This document shows, one piece after another, positions 29,290-38,310 of a stretch of DNA of 62,590 bases. Location: assembly GCF_013004695.1 (NCBI RefSeq), contig NZ_JABEMG010000009.1, positions 1-62,590 of the forward strand, read 5' to 3'. Source of the DNA: Promicromonospora citrea. GTDB taxonomy: Bacteria > Actinomycetota > Actinomycetes > Actinomycetales > Cellulomonadaceae. The first letter of the stretch is position 1. Every line of letters begins with the position of its first letter. The notes beneath the pieces were generated by a model. That model ran no database searches. It had not been told where the DNA came from and was given only the letters and a program-made list of their open reading frames with translations. Both the position numbers and the translations under genes were made by a program.

Positions 29290-30264
29290 ATGAGCACGAT
29301 GACCCCCGAGCAGGCCGCCTGGTTCGCCCAGACCTTTGACCGGCTCGTCGGAAACGTCGGCCAGGCGGTCCTGGGCAAGGCTCCGGTGGTGCGACTTGCG
29401 CTGACCTGCATGCTCGCCGAGGGCCACCTGCTGCTGGAGGACGCGCCGGGCACGGGCAAGACGATGCTCGCGCGGTCCATCGCCGCCTCGGTCCAGGGGT
29501 CGCACAACCGCATCCAGTTCACGCCGGACCTCCTGCCGTCCGACGTCACGGGTGTGACGATCTACGACCAGAACGCGGGCAAGTTCGACTTCCACCCCGG
29601 CCCGATCTTCGCCTCGATCGTGCTGGCCGACGAGATCAACCGCGCCTCGCCCAAGACCCAGTCGGCCCTGCTGGAGGTCATGGAGGAGGGGCGTGTCACC
29701 GTCGACGGCGTCGCGCACACGACGGGCCGTCCGTTCATGGTGCTGGCCACCCAGAACCCGATCGAGCAGGCCGGCACGTACCGCCTGCCCGAGGCCCAGC
29801 TCGACCGCTTCCTCATGAAGACGTCGGTGGGCTACCCGGACCACGCCTCGACCGTCGAGATCCTGTCGGGTGCCGCGGTCAAGGACCGCAGCAAGGCTCT
29901 GCAGCCGATCATCACCACCAAGGCGGTCACCGAGATGGCCGACCTGGCCACGACGGTGCACACCGACCAGGCCGTGCTCGAGTACGTGAGCCGGCTCGGC
30001 GAGGAGACCCGCAACGCGCCCGAGGTCCGGATCGGTGTCTCCGTGCGCGGCGCGCTCGCGCTGGTGCGCTGCGCCAAGGTCTGGGCCGCGGCGCACGGCC
30101 GCAACTACGTGCTGCCCGACGACGTCAAGGAGCTGGCCCAGCCGGTCTGGGGCCACCGCTTCGTGCTCGACCCCGAGGCCGAGTTCGCCGGTGCGCGGTC
30201 CGACGTCATCCTCGCCCGCATCCTCAACGACGTCGCGGCGCCGCAGGAGCGTGCCTCGGCATGA
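29290..30264 (+). CDS. MoxR-family AAA+ ATPase
   Basis: This 324-aa protein belongs to the MoxR branch of AAA+ ATPases, which commonly act as chaperones with DUF58 and von Willebrand-type partners in complex assembly. The Walker A motif LLEDAPGTGKTML has Lys57; the Walker B/sensor region is VLADEINRASPKTQSALLEV followed by MEEGRVTVDG; the sensor 1 Asn is in MVLATQNPIEQAGTY. Its stop overlaps the DUF58 start by 4 bases, the classical MoxR-DUF58-transglutaminase order. The ATG at 29290 gives the family N-terminus; MTPEQ three codons later is an alternative. The substrate is unknown; here it could remodel the secretion or surface assembly encoded around it (inference). Confidence 0.93.
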   Translation: MSTMTPEQAAWFAQTFDRLVGNVGQAVLGKAPVVRLALTCMLAEGHLLLEDAPGTGKTMLARSIAASVQGSHNRIQFTPDLLPSDVTGVTIYDQNAGKFDFHPGPIFASIVLADEINRASPKTQSALLEVMEEGRVTVDGVAHTTGRPFMVLATQNPIEQAGTYRLPEAQLDRFLMKTSVGYPDHASTVEILSGAAVKDRSKALQPIITTKAVTEMADLATTVHTDQAVLEYVSRLGEETRNAPEVRIGVSVRGALALVRCAKVWAAAHGRNYVLPDDVKELAQPVWGHRFVLDPEAEFAGARSDVILARILNDVAAPQERASA

Positions 30265-31589
30265 CGGCGACCGGCGTCCCGGGCACCGGCTACGGGAAGA
30301 GACAGGAGAAGCCGACCGGCATCGGCGGGGTGGTCGCGGCCGGCCGCGCGCAGCTGCTGCGCGGCCGCCGCGGCTGGGTGACCCTGACCGCCGCCGCCCG
30401 TTCTCGGGCGGCGGCGGTCGGTCGTGTGCTCCACCCGGTGCGCAGCACGTTCAGCACGTTCGGCGTCGCCGTCACGCTGACGGCGGTCGCCGCGTGGATC
30501 GCGGGACTGACGCTCGGCTGGCTGGAGGTGCTGGTCGCCGCGATCGTCCTCACCGTGACGCTCGTGTGCGCCATCGTGTTCGTGCTCGGCCGGTTCAAGT
30601 ACGAGGTCGTGCTCGACCTGGCGCAGGCGCGCGTGACCGTGGGTGACCGTGCTGTCGGCCGTCTCGACGTGCGCAACGCGTCGAGCCGTCCGCTGCTGCC
30701 GTCCGTCATGGAGCTGCCCGTCGGCAGCGGTACCGCGGCGTTCCCGGTGCCGCGCCTGCCCGGCGGCGGCTCGCACGAGGAGATCTTCACGATCCCGACC
30801 CGGCGGCGCAGCGTCATCACGGTCGGCCCGGTCAAGTCCGTGCGCGCCGACCCGCTGGGCCTGCTGCGCCGCGAGATGACCTGGACCGGGGAGCAGGAGG
30901 TCTTCGTGCACCCGCGCGTGAAGAACCTGACCGGCTCGTCGACCGGCTTCCTCAAGGACCTCGAGGGCCGGGTCACCAACGACATCACGAACTCGGACGT
31001 GAACTTCCACGCCCTGCGTGACTACGTGCCCGGCGACGACCGCAGGCACATCCACTGGAAGACGACGGCGCGCACGGGCCAGCTCATGGTGCGCCAGTTC
31101 GAGGAGACGCGCCGCTCCCACCTCGCCGTGCTGCTGTCGACCCGTGCGGAGGACTACGCGCACGAGGACGAGTTCGAGCTCGCGGTGAGCGTCTGCGGCT
31201 CGCTGGGCCTGCAGGCCATCAAGGAGGACCGTGGCGTCACGGTGCTCGTCAACGAGGCCACGCTGCGCGGCGACCACCGCACGCGCCTCATGGACGACCT
31301 GTCGCGGATCGAGCTCGAGTCGCGCAGGTCGAAGCTCGTGGACCTCGCCCGTGCCGCCTCCACGGCGGCCGCCGACTTCTCGGTGATCGCGTTCGTCATC
31401 GGCAGCCGCGTGACGCCCACCGAGCTGCGCTCGGCCTCGGCCCGCCTCCCGGCGGGGGTGCAGGTCATGGCCATCCAGTGCGTCCCGGGTGCCGCCCTCG
31501 GCCGGCACGCGATCGCCGAGCTGGGTGTGCTGACCCTCGGCCGACTGAGCGACCTGCCCCTTGCGCTGAAGAAGATGAGCGACGGATGA
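30261..31589 (+). CDS. DUF58 domain membrane protein
   Basis: This is a 442-aa DUF58 protein. Two adjacent membrane helices lie at about residues 66-110, followed by a cytoplasmic or peripheral beta domain and the DUF58 core, recognised by FHALRDYVPGDDRRHIHWK and TGQLMVRQFEE. The remaining C-terminal part (about 280-420) resembles the von Willebrand-like fold usual in the family. It overlaps moxR and the transglutaminase gene by 4 bases on each side, so the three products are likely made in a fixed ratio. The molecular function of DUF58 is not established; it is a recurrent partner of MoxR. Confidence 0.92.
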   Translation: MTATGVPGTGYGKRQEKPTGIGGVVAAGRAQLLRGRRGWVTLTAAARSRAAAVGRVLHPVRSTFSTFGVAVTLTAVAAWIAGLTLGWLEVLVAAIVLTVTLVCAIVFVLGRFKYEVVLDLAQARVTVGDRAVGRLDVRNASSRPLLPSVMELPVGSGTAAFPVPRLPGGGSHEEIFTIPTRRRSVITVGPVKSVRADPLGLLRREMTWTGEQEVFVHPRVKNLTGSSTGFLKDLEGRVTNDITNSDVNFHALRDYVPGDDRRHIHWKTTARTGQLMVRQFEETRRSHLAVLLSTRAEDYAHEDEFELAVSVCGSLGLQAIKEDRGVTVLVNEATLRGDHRTRLMDDLSRIELESRRSKLVDLARAASTAAADFSVIAFVIGSRVTPTELRSASARLPAGVQVMAIQCVPGAALGRHAIAELGVLTLGRLSDLPLALKKMSDG

Positions 31590-34060
31590 GCGACGAGAAC
31601 ACCCGCGGGAACGTCCCGCTCGGGGCGGCCGGGTCCGGTGCGGGCCGGCCGTCGTCCCGCACCCGCGGCACCCGCACCGGCTGGCGCACGGGGACCGGCC
31701 GCGGCACGACGCGCCGCCGCGAGGCGGAGCAGCCGCGGGCGCTGACGCGCCTCGCCCTGATCGACGTCGCGGCGCTCGTGCTGATGTTCGCGGCCGTGGC
31801 GGTCGGCTTCGGCCCCGTGTGGGGCTCGTACGGCTGGGTGCTGCCCGCGGCGGGCGGCGCCGTCGTCGGGCTGGCGGTGGCCTGGGTGGGCGCGTGGCGT
31901 CGGTTCCCCGCCGTCACGGTGACCGCGCTGGCCGTGGTGGCCTACCTGCTGTTCGGCGGTGCGCTCGCGCTGCCGCACACGTCGATCGCGGGCGTCGTGC
32001 CCACCCTGGACACGCTGCGCGAGCTCCTGCTCGGCGCCGTGGAGGGCTGGAAGCGGTTCGTCACGACCGTCCCGCCCATGCGGTCGTTCCCCGACCTGTC
32101 GGTGGTGCCGTTCCTGCTCATGCTGCTCGTCGCCCTGCTGTCCGGCACCATCGCGTGGCGCGTCCGGCACGCCGTGTGGGCCGTCGTGCCCGTCGTGGCG
32201 GGCTTCGTCGGCGTGATCCTGCTGGGCACGGTCGACGCGGCGATGCCGGTGGTGCAGGGTCTCGTCATCGCGATCGTCGCCCTGCTGTGGGGTGCCGTGC
32301 GCGTCATGGAGGCGCGTGTCGGCACGCACTCCATCAGCACCGAGTCGAGCCGCGAGGCCACGCGCCGCCTGCGCTGGTACCGCGTGCGCACGGGCGCGAC
32401 GATCCTCACGGTGGCCGCCGTCGCGGCCGGCTTCACCGCACCGCTGCTCATGTCCGACCAGCCGCGCACGGTGCTGCGCGAGACGATCGTGCCGCCCCTG
32501 GACATCCATCAGTACACGAGCCCGCTCGTGGCGTTCCGGCACTACGCGAAGGACGTCCGCGAGGAGGAGCTGTTCACGGTCAGCGAGCTGCCGGAGAACG
32601 GCCGCATCCGGCTCGCGACCCTCGACCGCTACGACGGCGTCGTGTACGACGCGTCGGGCGACGGCGGCGACACCGGCTTCTACACGCGGGTCGGCGAGGA
32701 GATCGCGACCGCGCAGGAGGGCACGCCCGTCCCGGTCCAGGTGACGGTCACCGGGTACAGCGGTGTCTGGGTCCCGGAGGTCGGCAGCCTGACCGGGCTC
32801 CGCTGGCAAGGCCCGACGGCCGAGGCGCAGACCGACGGCGCGTACTACAACTCGACCACGCACACCGCCATCACGACCGCGGGCGTGCGGCCGGGTGACA
32901 CGTACACGATGCAGGCGCTCGTGACGCCGGAGCCGGACGAGGACGCGCTCAGGAAGGGCACGATCCTCGACGCGGACCTGCCCGAGACCGACCCGAGCGC
33001 GATGCCCCCCGGCCTCGCGGCCAAGACGGCCCAGTTCACCGGCGAGGAGACCGACCCGGCGACCAAGCTCTTCCTCATCCGGGACGCGCTGCAGGACTTC
33101 GGTGTCCTGTCGAGCGGTCTCGACGGTCAGACACCCTCCCGCCCCGGCCACTCGGCCGAGCGCATCGACACGCTCGTCGAGGAGGAGAAGATGGTCGGCG
33201 ACGACGAGCAGTTCGCCGTCGCGTTCGCTCTGATGGCCCGCCAGGCGGGCATCCCCGCCCGCGTCGTCATGGGGTTCTACCCGGGCGAGAAGAGCGAGTA
33301 CACCGAGGGCGAGCCCTGGACCGTGCTCGGCAGCGACGTGCACGCGTGGATCGAGGTGCCGTACAAGGAGTACGGCTGGGTGCCGATCGACGCCGTCCCG
33401 GACGAGAAGCCGCAGATCCAGCCCGAGCCCAAGAGCCAGACCGTGCCGAAGCCGCCGGTGCTGCAGGACCCGGAGCCGCCGGAGGAGCCGGACAAGGCGA
33501 AGGCGGGCAGCGTGGAGGACGACGAGAAGGACGAGGCCGACAACGACCTCTTCGACTGGGGCCTGATCGGTCTCATCCTCATGGCCGTCGGCATCCCGCT
33601 GCTGCTGATCCTCGGCCCGATCGTGGCGATCCTGGCGTACAAGGCCCGGCGCAGGGCGCGACGACGCAGCGCGGAGCAGCTCGCCGACCGGATCAGCGGC
33701 GGCTGGCACGAGGTGGTCGACGTCGTGACCGACCTCGGCACCACCGTGCCGCGCGGGGCGACCCGGCGGGAGAGTGCCGGTGTGATCGCGGGGGCGCACG
33801 AGGTGCCGTCCACGCTCACGCTCGCCCACCGCGCCGACGCGACGGTGTTCGGCCAGGGCGATCCGACGCCGGCCGAGGTCGACGCATTCTGGACAGAGGT
33901 GGACGAGCTGGTCGGGGGGCTACGCTCCACCGTGAGCACGCGACGGAGAGTGCGGGCGGCGTTGTCGCTCCGCTCCGTCTGGGCACGGATCGGTGGACGC
34001 CCCGGGGCGTTCGCGGCACTCGGGAAGCTCGGGACCCGGCGGACGAAGGAGAGTCGATGA
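31586..34060 (+). CDS. TgpA-like transglutaminase-fold membrane protein, catalytic Cys absent
   Basis: This 824-aa protein has an N-terminal block of about six membrane helices (about 50-295), an extracellular transglutaminase-like domain (about 300-620), one further helix (about 655-680) and a cytoplasmic C-terminal domain. The core is seen in FAVAFALMARQAGIPARVVM, SDVHAWIEVPYKEYGWVPID. The family places the catalytic Cys in a G-x-C-E-x-F-A motif; here it reads GDDEQFA with Asp540. His586 and Asp602 are kept. The protein is therefore probably non-catalytic or uses other chemistry. The reading frame is intact and tightly coupled (4-base overlaps on both sides), so it is not a decayed gene. 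A binding or structural role in the envelope complex is inferred. Confidence 0.88.
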   Translation: MSDENTRGNVPLGAAGSGAGRPSSRTRGTRTGWRTGTGRGTTRRREAEQPRALTRLALIDVAALVLMFAAVAVGFGPVWGSYGWVLPAAGGAVVGLAVAWVGAWRRFPAVTVTALAVVAYLLFGGALALPHTSIAGVVPTLDTLRELLLGAVEGWKRFVTTVPPMRSFPDLSVVPFLLMLLVALLSGTIAWRVRHAVWAVVPVVAGFVGVILLGTVDAAMPVVQGLVIAIVALLWGAVRVMEARVGTHSISTESSREATRRLRWYRVRTGATILTVAAVAAGFTAPLLMSDQPRTVLRETIVPPLDIHQYTSPLVAFRHYAKDVREEELFTVSELPENGRIRLATLDRYDGVVYDASGDGGDTGFYTRVGEEIATAQEGTPVPVQVTVTGYSGVWVPEVGSLTGLRWQGPTAEAQTDGAYYNSTTHTAITTAGVRPGDTYTMQALVTPEPDEDALRKGTILDADLPETDPSAMPPGLAAKTAQFTGEETDPATKLFLIRDALQDFGVLSSGLDGQTPSRPGHSAERIDTLVEEEKMVGDDEQFAVAFALMARQAGIPARVVMGFYPGEKSEYTEGEPWTVLGSDVHAWIEVPYKEYGWVPIDAVPDEKPQIQPEPKSQTVPKPPVLQDPEPPEEPDKAKAGSVEDDEKDEADNDLFDWGLIGLILMAVGIPLLLILGPIVAILAYKARRRARRRSAEQLADRISGGWHEVVDVVTDLGTTVPRGATRRESAGVIAGAHEVPSTLTLAHRADATVFGQGDPTPAEVDAFWTEVDELVGGLRSTVSTRRRVRAALSLRSVWARIGGRPGAFAALGKLGTRRTKESR

Positions 34061-35634
34061 CGGACGTGGTCTGCGCTGGATGCGGTTCGACGCAGGACGG
34101 GAGCTCGCCGTACTGCGGCGTCTGCGGTCGACAGTTCCCGCGCCCCCAGACCGGTGAGATAGGCACGACGGTTCCCGAGTCCCTCTCGCACACCCGTGTC
34201 GGGGTCGGCATGGTCCAGCCGGCGTCCGTCACGTACGCCGGGACGGGGCGGCGGTTCCTCGCCGCGCTCGTCGACGGCGCCGCGATCGGGGTGGTCGCCT
34301 GGATCGTCCTCATGATCGGGCTGATCAGCGCGGGCGGCACGGGCGCGCTGCTCATGTCGCCCGAGGCGGTCTCCTCCGCGCTGCTCGTGCCGCAGCTCGT
34401 CGCCGGGCTGCTCTCCCTGGGCTACTGGCTGGGCATCTCGGCGTGGGAGGGCAGCACCGGCAAGACGCTGGGCAACCTCGTCTGCAAGATCCGTACGGTC
34501 GACGCGGTGGCGCACGACCCCATCGGCTTCGGCCGCGCGTTCCTGCGCTGGCTGACCGTGGGCCTCGGGTCGCTGGTCTGCCTGGTCGGCCAGATCCTCG
34601 TGCTCGTCTCCCCGGCGTTCGACGGCGGTGGCAAGCGTCAGGGCTGGCACGACAAGCTGGGCCGCGCCGTCGTGCTCATGGCCTCCGACGTGCCGACGGC
34701 CCCGGCCGGGCAGGCCGCTGCACCCGCCCCCGCCACGGCCTCGTCCACCGGTACGGGCGCGGCCAAGGCGCCGGCGGGCACCGCGCAGGTGTGGACCGGG
34801 GCGGGCCAGTCGCCGCAGCCCGCGCCGCAGCCCGCGCAGGCCGAGCCGACCCGGCAGCAGGACCCGTGGGCGTTCCCCGAGGCGCCCGGCGCGGCGGGCA
34901 GTGGCGTGATCACCGGCATCCCCGGGCAGTCGTCGACGTCGTCGCCTGCGGAGGCGCTGCCCCCGCAGGAGGAGCCCGTCACGATCCGCAGGCCCCACCC
35001 GGGCTCGGGCGGGACGCCTCACCCCGGCCGGCCGGCGCAGCCGCCCGTGCAGCCGCCGGTCCGTCCGACGCCGCCGGTGGCTCCTGCCGCACCGGTGCAG
35101 CCGCCCGTCCAGTCGCCCGTCCAGTCGCCCGTGAGCGCGCCGCAGCCGCCGGTCCAGCCGCCGGTGCGCCCGGCGCCCCCGGTGCAGCCGCCTGTGCAGC
35201 CGCCGGCCCCCGCGCCTGCGCACGAGCAGCGGGACTCGGCGCCGATCGACATGACGCGCATGGCCAGCGGCCGTTCGATGGCGCCGCCGCCGGTGTCCGC
35301 CGTCGTGCTGGAGGTCGAGAGCGGTGAGCGCTACACCGTGGACACGAAGGCGCTGGTGGGCCGCAACCCGCAGGCACCCGACGGGTCCGGGTGGATCCTC
35401 ATCAAGGTCGAGGACCCGACCCGTTCGGTGTCCAAGACCCATGCGGAGCTCGGTGTCGACACGGCAGGGCTGTGGCTGACCGACCGCGGCTCCACGAACG
35501 GGACGGTGGTCTCGGCACCCGGCCTGCCGCCGCGCGTCGCCGAGCCGGGCGTGCGCGTCCGGGTCCCCGTCGGGTCGACGATCCACGTGGGCGACCGCCG
35601 CGTCGTCGTGCACCCCCAGCAGGCGGGCGCATGA
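34057..35634 (+). CDS. zinc-ribbon / RDD membrane / FHA domain protein
   Basis: This 525-aa protein has three modules. An N-terminal zinc ribbon has Cys6, Cys9, Cys20 and Cys23 (CAGCGS and YCGVCGRQF). An RDD domain with about three membrane helices (about 62-200) contains GRRFLAALVDGAAIGVVAWI and GKTLGNLVCKIRTVD. A long Pro/Ala/Gln-rich linker (about 205-405) is followed by a C-terminal FHA domain (about 420-520) with VGRNPQAP, SVSKTHAEL and DRGSTNGTVV. FHA domains bind phosphothreonine, so a kinase target docking here is expected. It overlaps both neighbours by 4 bases. Zinc ribbon, RDD part and FHA are all on the cytoplasmic side if the helices span as expected (inference). Confidence 0.9.
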   Translation: MTDVVCAGCGSTQDGSSPYCGVCGRQFPRPQTGEIGTTVPESLSHTRVGVGMVQPASVTYAGTGRRFLAALVDGAAIGVVAWIVLMIGLISAGGTGALLMSPEAVSSALLVPQLVAGLLSLGYWLGISAWEGSTGKTLGNLVCKIRTVDAVAHDPIGFGRAFLRWLTVGLGSLVCLVGQILVLVSPAFDGGGKRQGWHDKLGRAVVLMASDVPTAPAGQAAAPAPATASSTGTGAAKAPAGTAQVWTGAGQSPQPAPQPAQAEPTRQQDPWAFPEAPGAAGSGVITGIPGQSSTSSPAEALPPQEEPVTIRRPHPGSGGTPHPGRPAQPPVQPPVRPTPPVAPAAPVQPPVQSPVQSPVSAPQPPVQPPVRPAPPVQPPVQPPAPAPAHEQRDSAPIDMTRMASGRSMAPPPVSAVVLEVESGERYTVDTKALVGRNPQAPDGSGWILIKVEDPTRSVSKTHAELGVDTAGLWLTDRGSTNGTVVSAPGLPPRVAEPGVRVRVPVGSTIHVGDRRVVVHPQQAGA

Positions 35635-36437
35635 ACGAGGACTCGCTGACCCTGGCCTGGGGGGCCGCCTCCGACCGAGGGCTGCGCCGCCAGCTCAACG
35701 AGGACGGGTACTTCGCGGGCGGCGGAGCGTTCTTCGTGGCCGACGGGATGGGCGGCCACGCGGCGGGCGAGGTCGCGAGCGCGACCGCGCTCGACGCGCT
35801 GCGCCCGCTCGCGGAGATCGAGCGCGTGGAGCCGCACCACGTCGAGGCGCTGCTGGAGGCCGCCCAGGAACGGGTCCGGGCCATCGAGACGTCGGGCGGC
35901 GGCAGGGGGGCGGGCACGACGCTCACGGGCGCGGTGGTCGCGTACATCGACGACGCGCCGTACTGGCTCTTCGTCAATGTGGGCGACTCGCGGACCTACC
36001 TGCTCTCGAGCGGCGTGCTGGACCAGGTGAGCGTCGACCACTCCGAGGTCCAGGAGATGGTCGACGCCGGTACGCTGACGGCCGAGGAGGCGCGCAACCA
36101 CCCGCGCCGGCACGTCATCACGCGGGCGCTGGGCGGCCGGGACGAGGCGAAGGCCGACTTCCGGTACATCCCCATCGGGGCGCACGACCGCATCCTGGTC
36201 TGCTCGGACGGGCTGACGGGTGAGCTCACCGACGAGGAGATCACCCAGATCCTGCTCGACCTGCCCGACCCGCAGATGGCGGCAGGGCGCCTGGTCGAGG
36301 CCGCGATCGCGGCGGGCGGCAGGGACAACATCACGGTGATCGTGGTCGACGCGACCGGGGTGGCGCACGAGACGGCGGGGTCGCGGACCCTGCCGCGCGG
36401 CGGGTTCGCGGACGAGGACACGATCCCCCGGGACTGA
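35631..36437 (+). CDS. PP2C-family Ser/Thr protein phosphatase
   Basis: This is a 268-aa soluble metal-dependent phosphatase of the PstP/PrpC type. Seen motifs are RRQLNEDGYF, VADGMGGHAAGEVAS, FVNVGDSRTYLL, ILVCSDGLTGEL and GGRDNITVIVVD, which supply the metal-binding aspartates. It has no membrane helix, unlike mycobacterial PstP. The ATG at 35631 overlaps the preceding stop by 4 bases. It presumably reverses phosphorylation by the kinase encoded three genes downstream, acting on the FHA-binding partners (inference from clustering). Confidence 0.94.
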   Translation: MNEDSLTLAWGAASDRGLRRQLNEDGYFAGGGAFFVADGMGGHAAGEVASATALDALRPLAEIERVEPHHVEALLEAAQERVRAIETSGGGRGAGTTLTGAVVAYIDDAPYWLFVNVGDSRTYLLSSGVLDQVSVDHSEVQEMVDAGTLTAEEARNHPRRHVITRALGGRDEAKADFRYIPIGAHDRILVCSDGLTGELTDEEITQILLDLPDPQMAAGRLVEAAIAAGGRDNITVIVVDATGVAHETAGSRTLPRGGFADEDTIPRD

Positions 36438-36530
36438 TGTCGGTGAGGGTCGGTACGGTCTGACCCGGAAGCCTGGCACGGGGGTGTGGCAGGGGCGGGA
36501 CACGAGCAAGGAAGCAACAGGGAGGCGACC

Positions 36531-38273
36531 ATGAGCACCTCGGACGCTGGACAGCGCACGGGAATCCGGTACACGACGGGGAAGGCGCGCGTCGTCGTGC
36601 GCGGGGACGCCGTGGTGGTGCTGCCCGGTGACGAGGGGGGCGCCGACGGGCTCGGCCGGGCGCACGGCCTCTGGTCCGCCCTCGCGGAGCCGGGCTCGGG
36701 TGTCGCCGAGGTGCTGGGCACGCTGACGTCGTCCGCCGTGGGTGGCCTCGCGGGCGTGCCGCCGTTCGCCGTGGTGGTGCTGACGCGCACGGCGTCGGGC
36801 GGGCCTGCGACAGCGCACGTCGTGGCCCGCGGTGACGGACTGACCGTGACGATCGAGACGGCGTCGGGCACCCAGACCGTCTCCGGCGCCGGTGTCATCT
36901 CGTGGACCGAGCGCGTGGTCGAGGGGGTCACGGCGGTCGAGATCGCGACGGGCGTCTCCGGCTTCGGCAGCTTCGCGGACGGCCTCCCGGTCGAGTCCGG
37001 CGTCGTGCTGGCCGGGGTCGTGCGCCACCAGGTGGTCGAGCCGGCGGGTGACGCCGGCGGCCTGTCGGCGGCGGGCCCGTCCGTGGCGGCCGCGCCCGCG
37101 GCGAGCGAACCCGTCCCGCCGATGCCCACCCCGGTGCCCGCTCCGGAGCCCACCCCGGTCCCCGAGGCCGCGTCGGAGCCCTCGGAGCCGTTGTCGGAGC
37201 CCGCGAGCGAGGCCGTCGCCGAGCCCTCCGCGGACGCCTCGCCGGAGACCGCCGCGCCGCTCGGCACCGTGACGATGATGCCTGCCCCGGAGGAGACGAT
37301 CGCCCCGGAGGACGAGGGCGCCGAGCCCGCCCCGGCGGAGCCCGAGGCGTCCTCGGGCGGCGAGGACAGCGCCGACGAGGACGACTACCTCCACCTGTGG
37401 GGCGCCACGGTCGCGCACGGCGTCGAGGCGGCGGCGGTCCGCCCCGAGAGCCCCGAGGAGGGCGAGGAGGAGCACGCCCCTGCTCCCGCCGCCACACCGC
37501 CGGCCGCGCCGCCGCCCCCGCCGGAGCCACCCGCACCGGCCCTCGCGACGCCGGGCCAGGACGCGGGCCAGGACGCGGGCCTGATCTCGGGCGTGCCGAT
37601 CGCCGGGGTGCCGGGCTGGTCGGGCGCGACCCCGGCCGCCGCGCACCGTGCGGCGTCGGTGGCGGAGGAGGACGACGACCACGACGGCCACACGGTGATG
37701 TCGTCGGCGATCGCGGACCTGAAGAAGGCGGCCGCGTCGCCCTCCGCGCCGCGGTTCTCGACGCCCGCCAACCCGAACGCGCCACAGATCCTCGCGGTGA
37801 CGTGCGAGAACGGGCACGCCAACCCGACGTCCCGCGAGACCTGCCGCGAGTGCGGCAGCGCGCTGTCGGCCGAGGCGGCCCTGGCGCCCCGCCCGTCGCT
37901 GGGCCGCATGGTCGTGACCTCGGGCGCCGCGACGGGCGGTGCCCCCGGGGTGCGCGGCGGCCAGGTGATCGAGCTGGACCGCCCCGTGATCGTGGGCCGC
38001 CGGCCGCGCACCAACAACACGTCGGCCGACCAGATGCCGCGCCTCGTGACGGTCTCGAGCCCGCAGCAGGACATCTCGCGCTCGCACACCGAGATCTCGC
38101 TCGAGGACTGGCACGTGCTGGTGACGGACCTGGCCACGACGAACGGCACCACCCTGCTGCGGCCGGGCCAGCCCCCGCGGCGCCTGCACCCCAACGAGAA
38201 GGAGCTCGTGTCCGACGGCGACGTCGTGGACCTGGGCGACGGCGTGACCCTCACGTTCGAGGGCATCTGGTGA
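36531..38273 (+). CDS. zinc-ribbon FHA domain protein with unnamed N-terminal domain
   Basis: This is a 580-aa soluble protein. The first about 170 residues form an unrecognised alpha/beta domain rich in Val and Gly (for example ARVVVRGDAVVVLPGD). Next is a long acidic Pro/Ala/Glu linker (about 175-410). A treble-Cys zinc ribbon follows, CENGHANPTSRETCRECG, then a C-terminal FHA domain (about 470-575) with VGRRPRTNN, DISRSHTEISL and DLATTNGTTL. The ATG at 36531 follows GGGAGG at 36520-36525. A 93-bp gap with a possible -10 (TACGGT, 36454-36459) precedes it, so an internal promoter is possible. It is likely a phosphothreonine-reading adaptor of the kinase system. Confidence 0.85.
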   Translation: MSTSDAGQRTGIRYTTGKARVVVRGDAVVVLPGDEGGADGLGRAHGLWSALAEPGSGVAEVLGTLTSSAVGGLAGVPPFAVVVLTRTASGGPATAHVVARGDGLTVTIETASGTQTVSGAGVISWTERVVEGVTAVEIATGVSGFGSFADGLPVESGVVLAGVVRHQVVEPAGDAGGLSAAGPSVAAAPAASEPVPPMPTPVPAPEPTPVPEAASEPSEPLSEPASEAVAEPSADASPETAAPLGTVTMMPAPEETIAPEDEGAEPAPAEPEASSGGEDSADEDDYLHLWGATVAHGVEAAAVRPESPEEGEEEHAPAPAATPPAAPPPPPEPPAPALATPGQDAGQDAGLISGVPIAGVPGWSGATPAAAHRAASVAEEDDDHDGHTVMSSAIADLKKAAASPSAPRFSTPANPNAPQILAVTCENGHANPTSRETCRECGSALSAEAALAPRPSLGRMVVTSGAATGGAPGVRGGQVIELDRPVIVGRRPRTNNTSADQMPRLVTVSSPQQDISRSHTEISLEDWHVLVTDLATTNGTTLLRPGQPPRRLHPNEKELVSDGDVVDLGDGVTLTFEGIW

Positions 38274-38310
38274 GGGCCGCCACCCGCACGACGACGGACG
38301 AAGGAGAAGC

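Noticed and set aside
31586-34060. Transglutaminase-like gene as a pseudogene
   Set aside because: Only the catalytic Cys is missing; the frame, membrane helices, remaining active-site residues and tight gene overlaps are intact, so a maintained pseudoenzyme is more likely.
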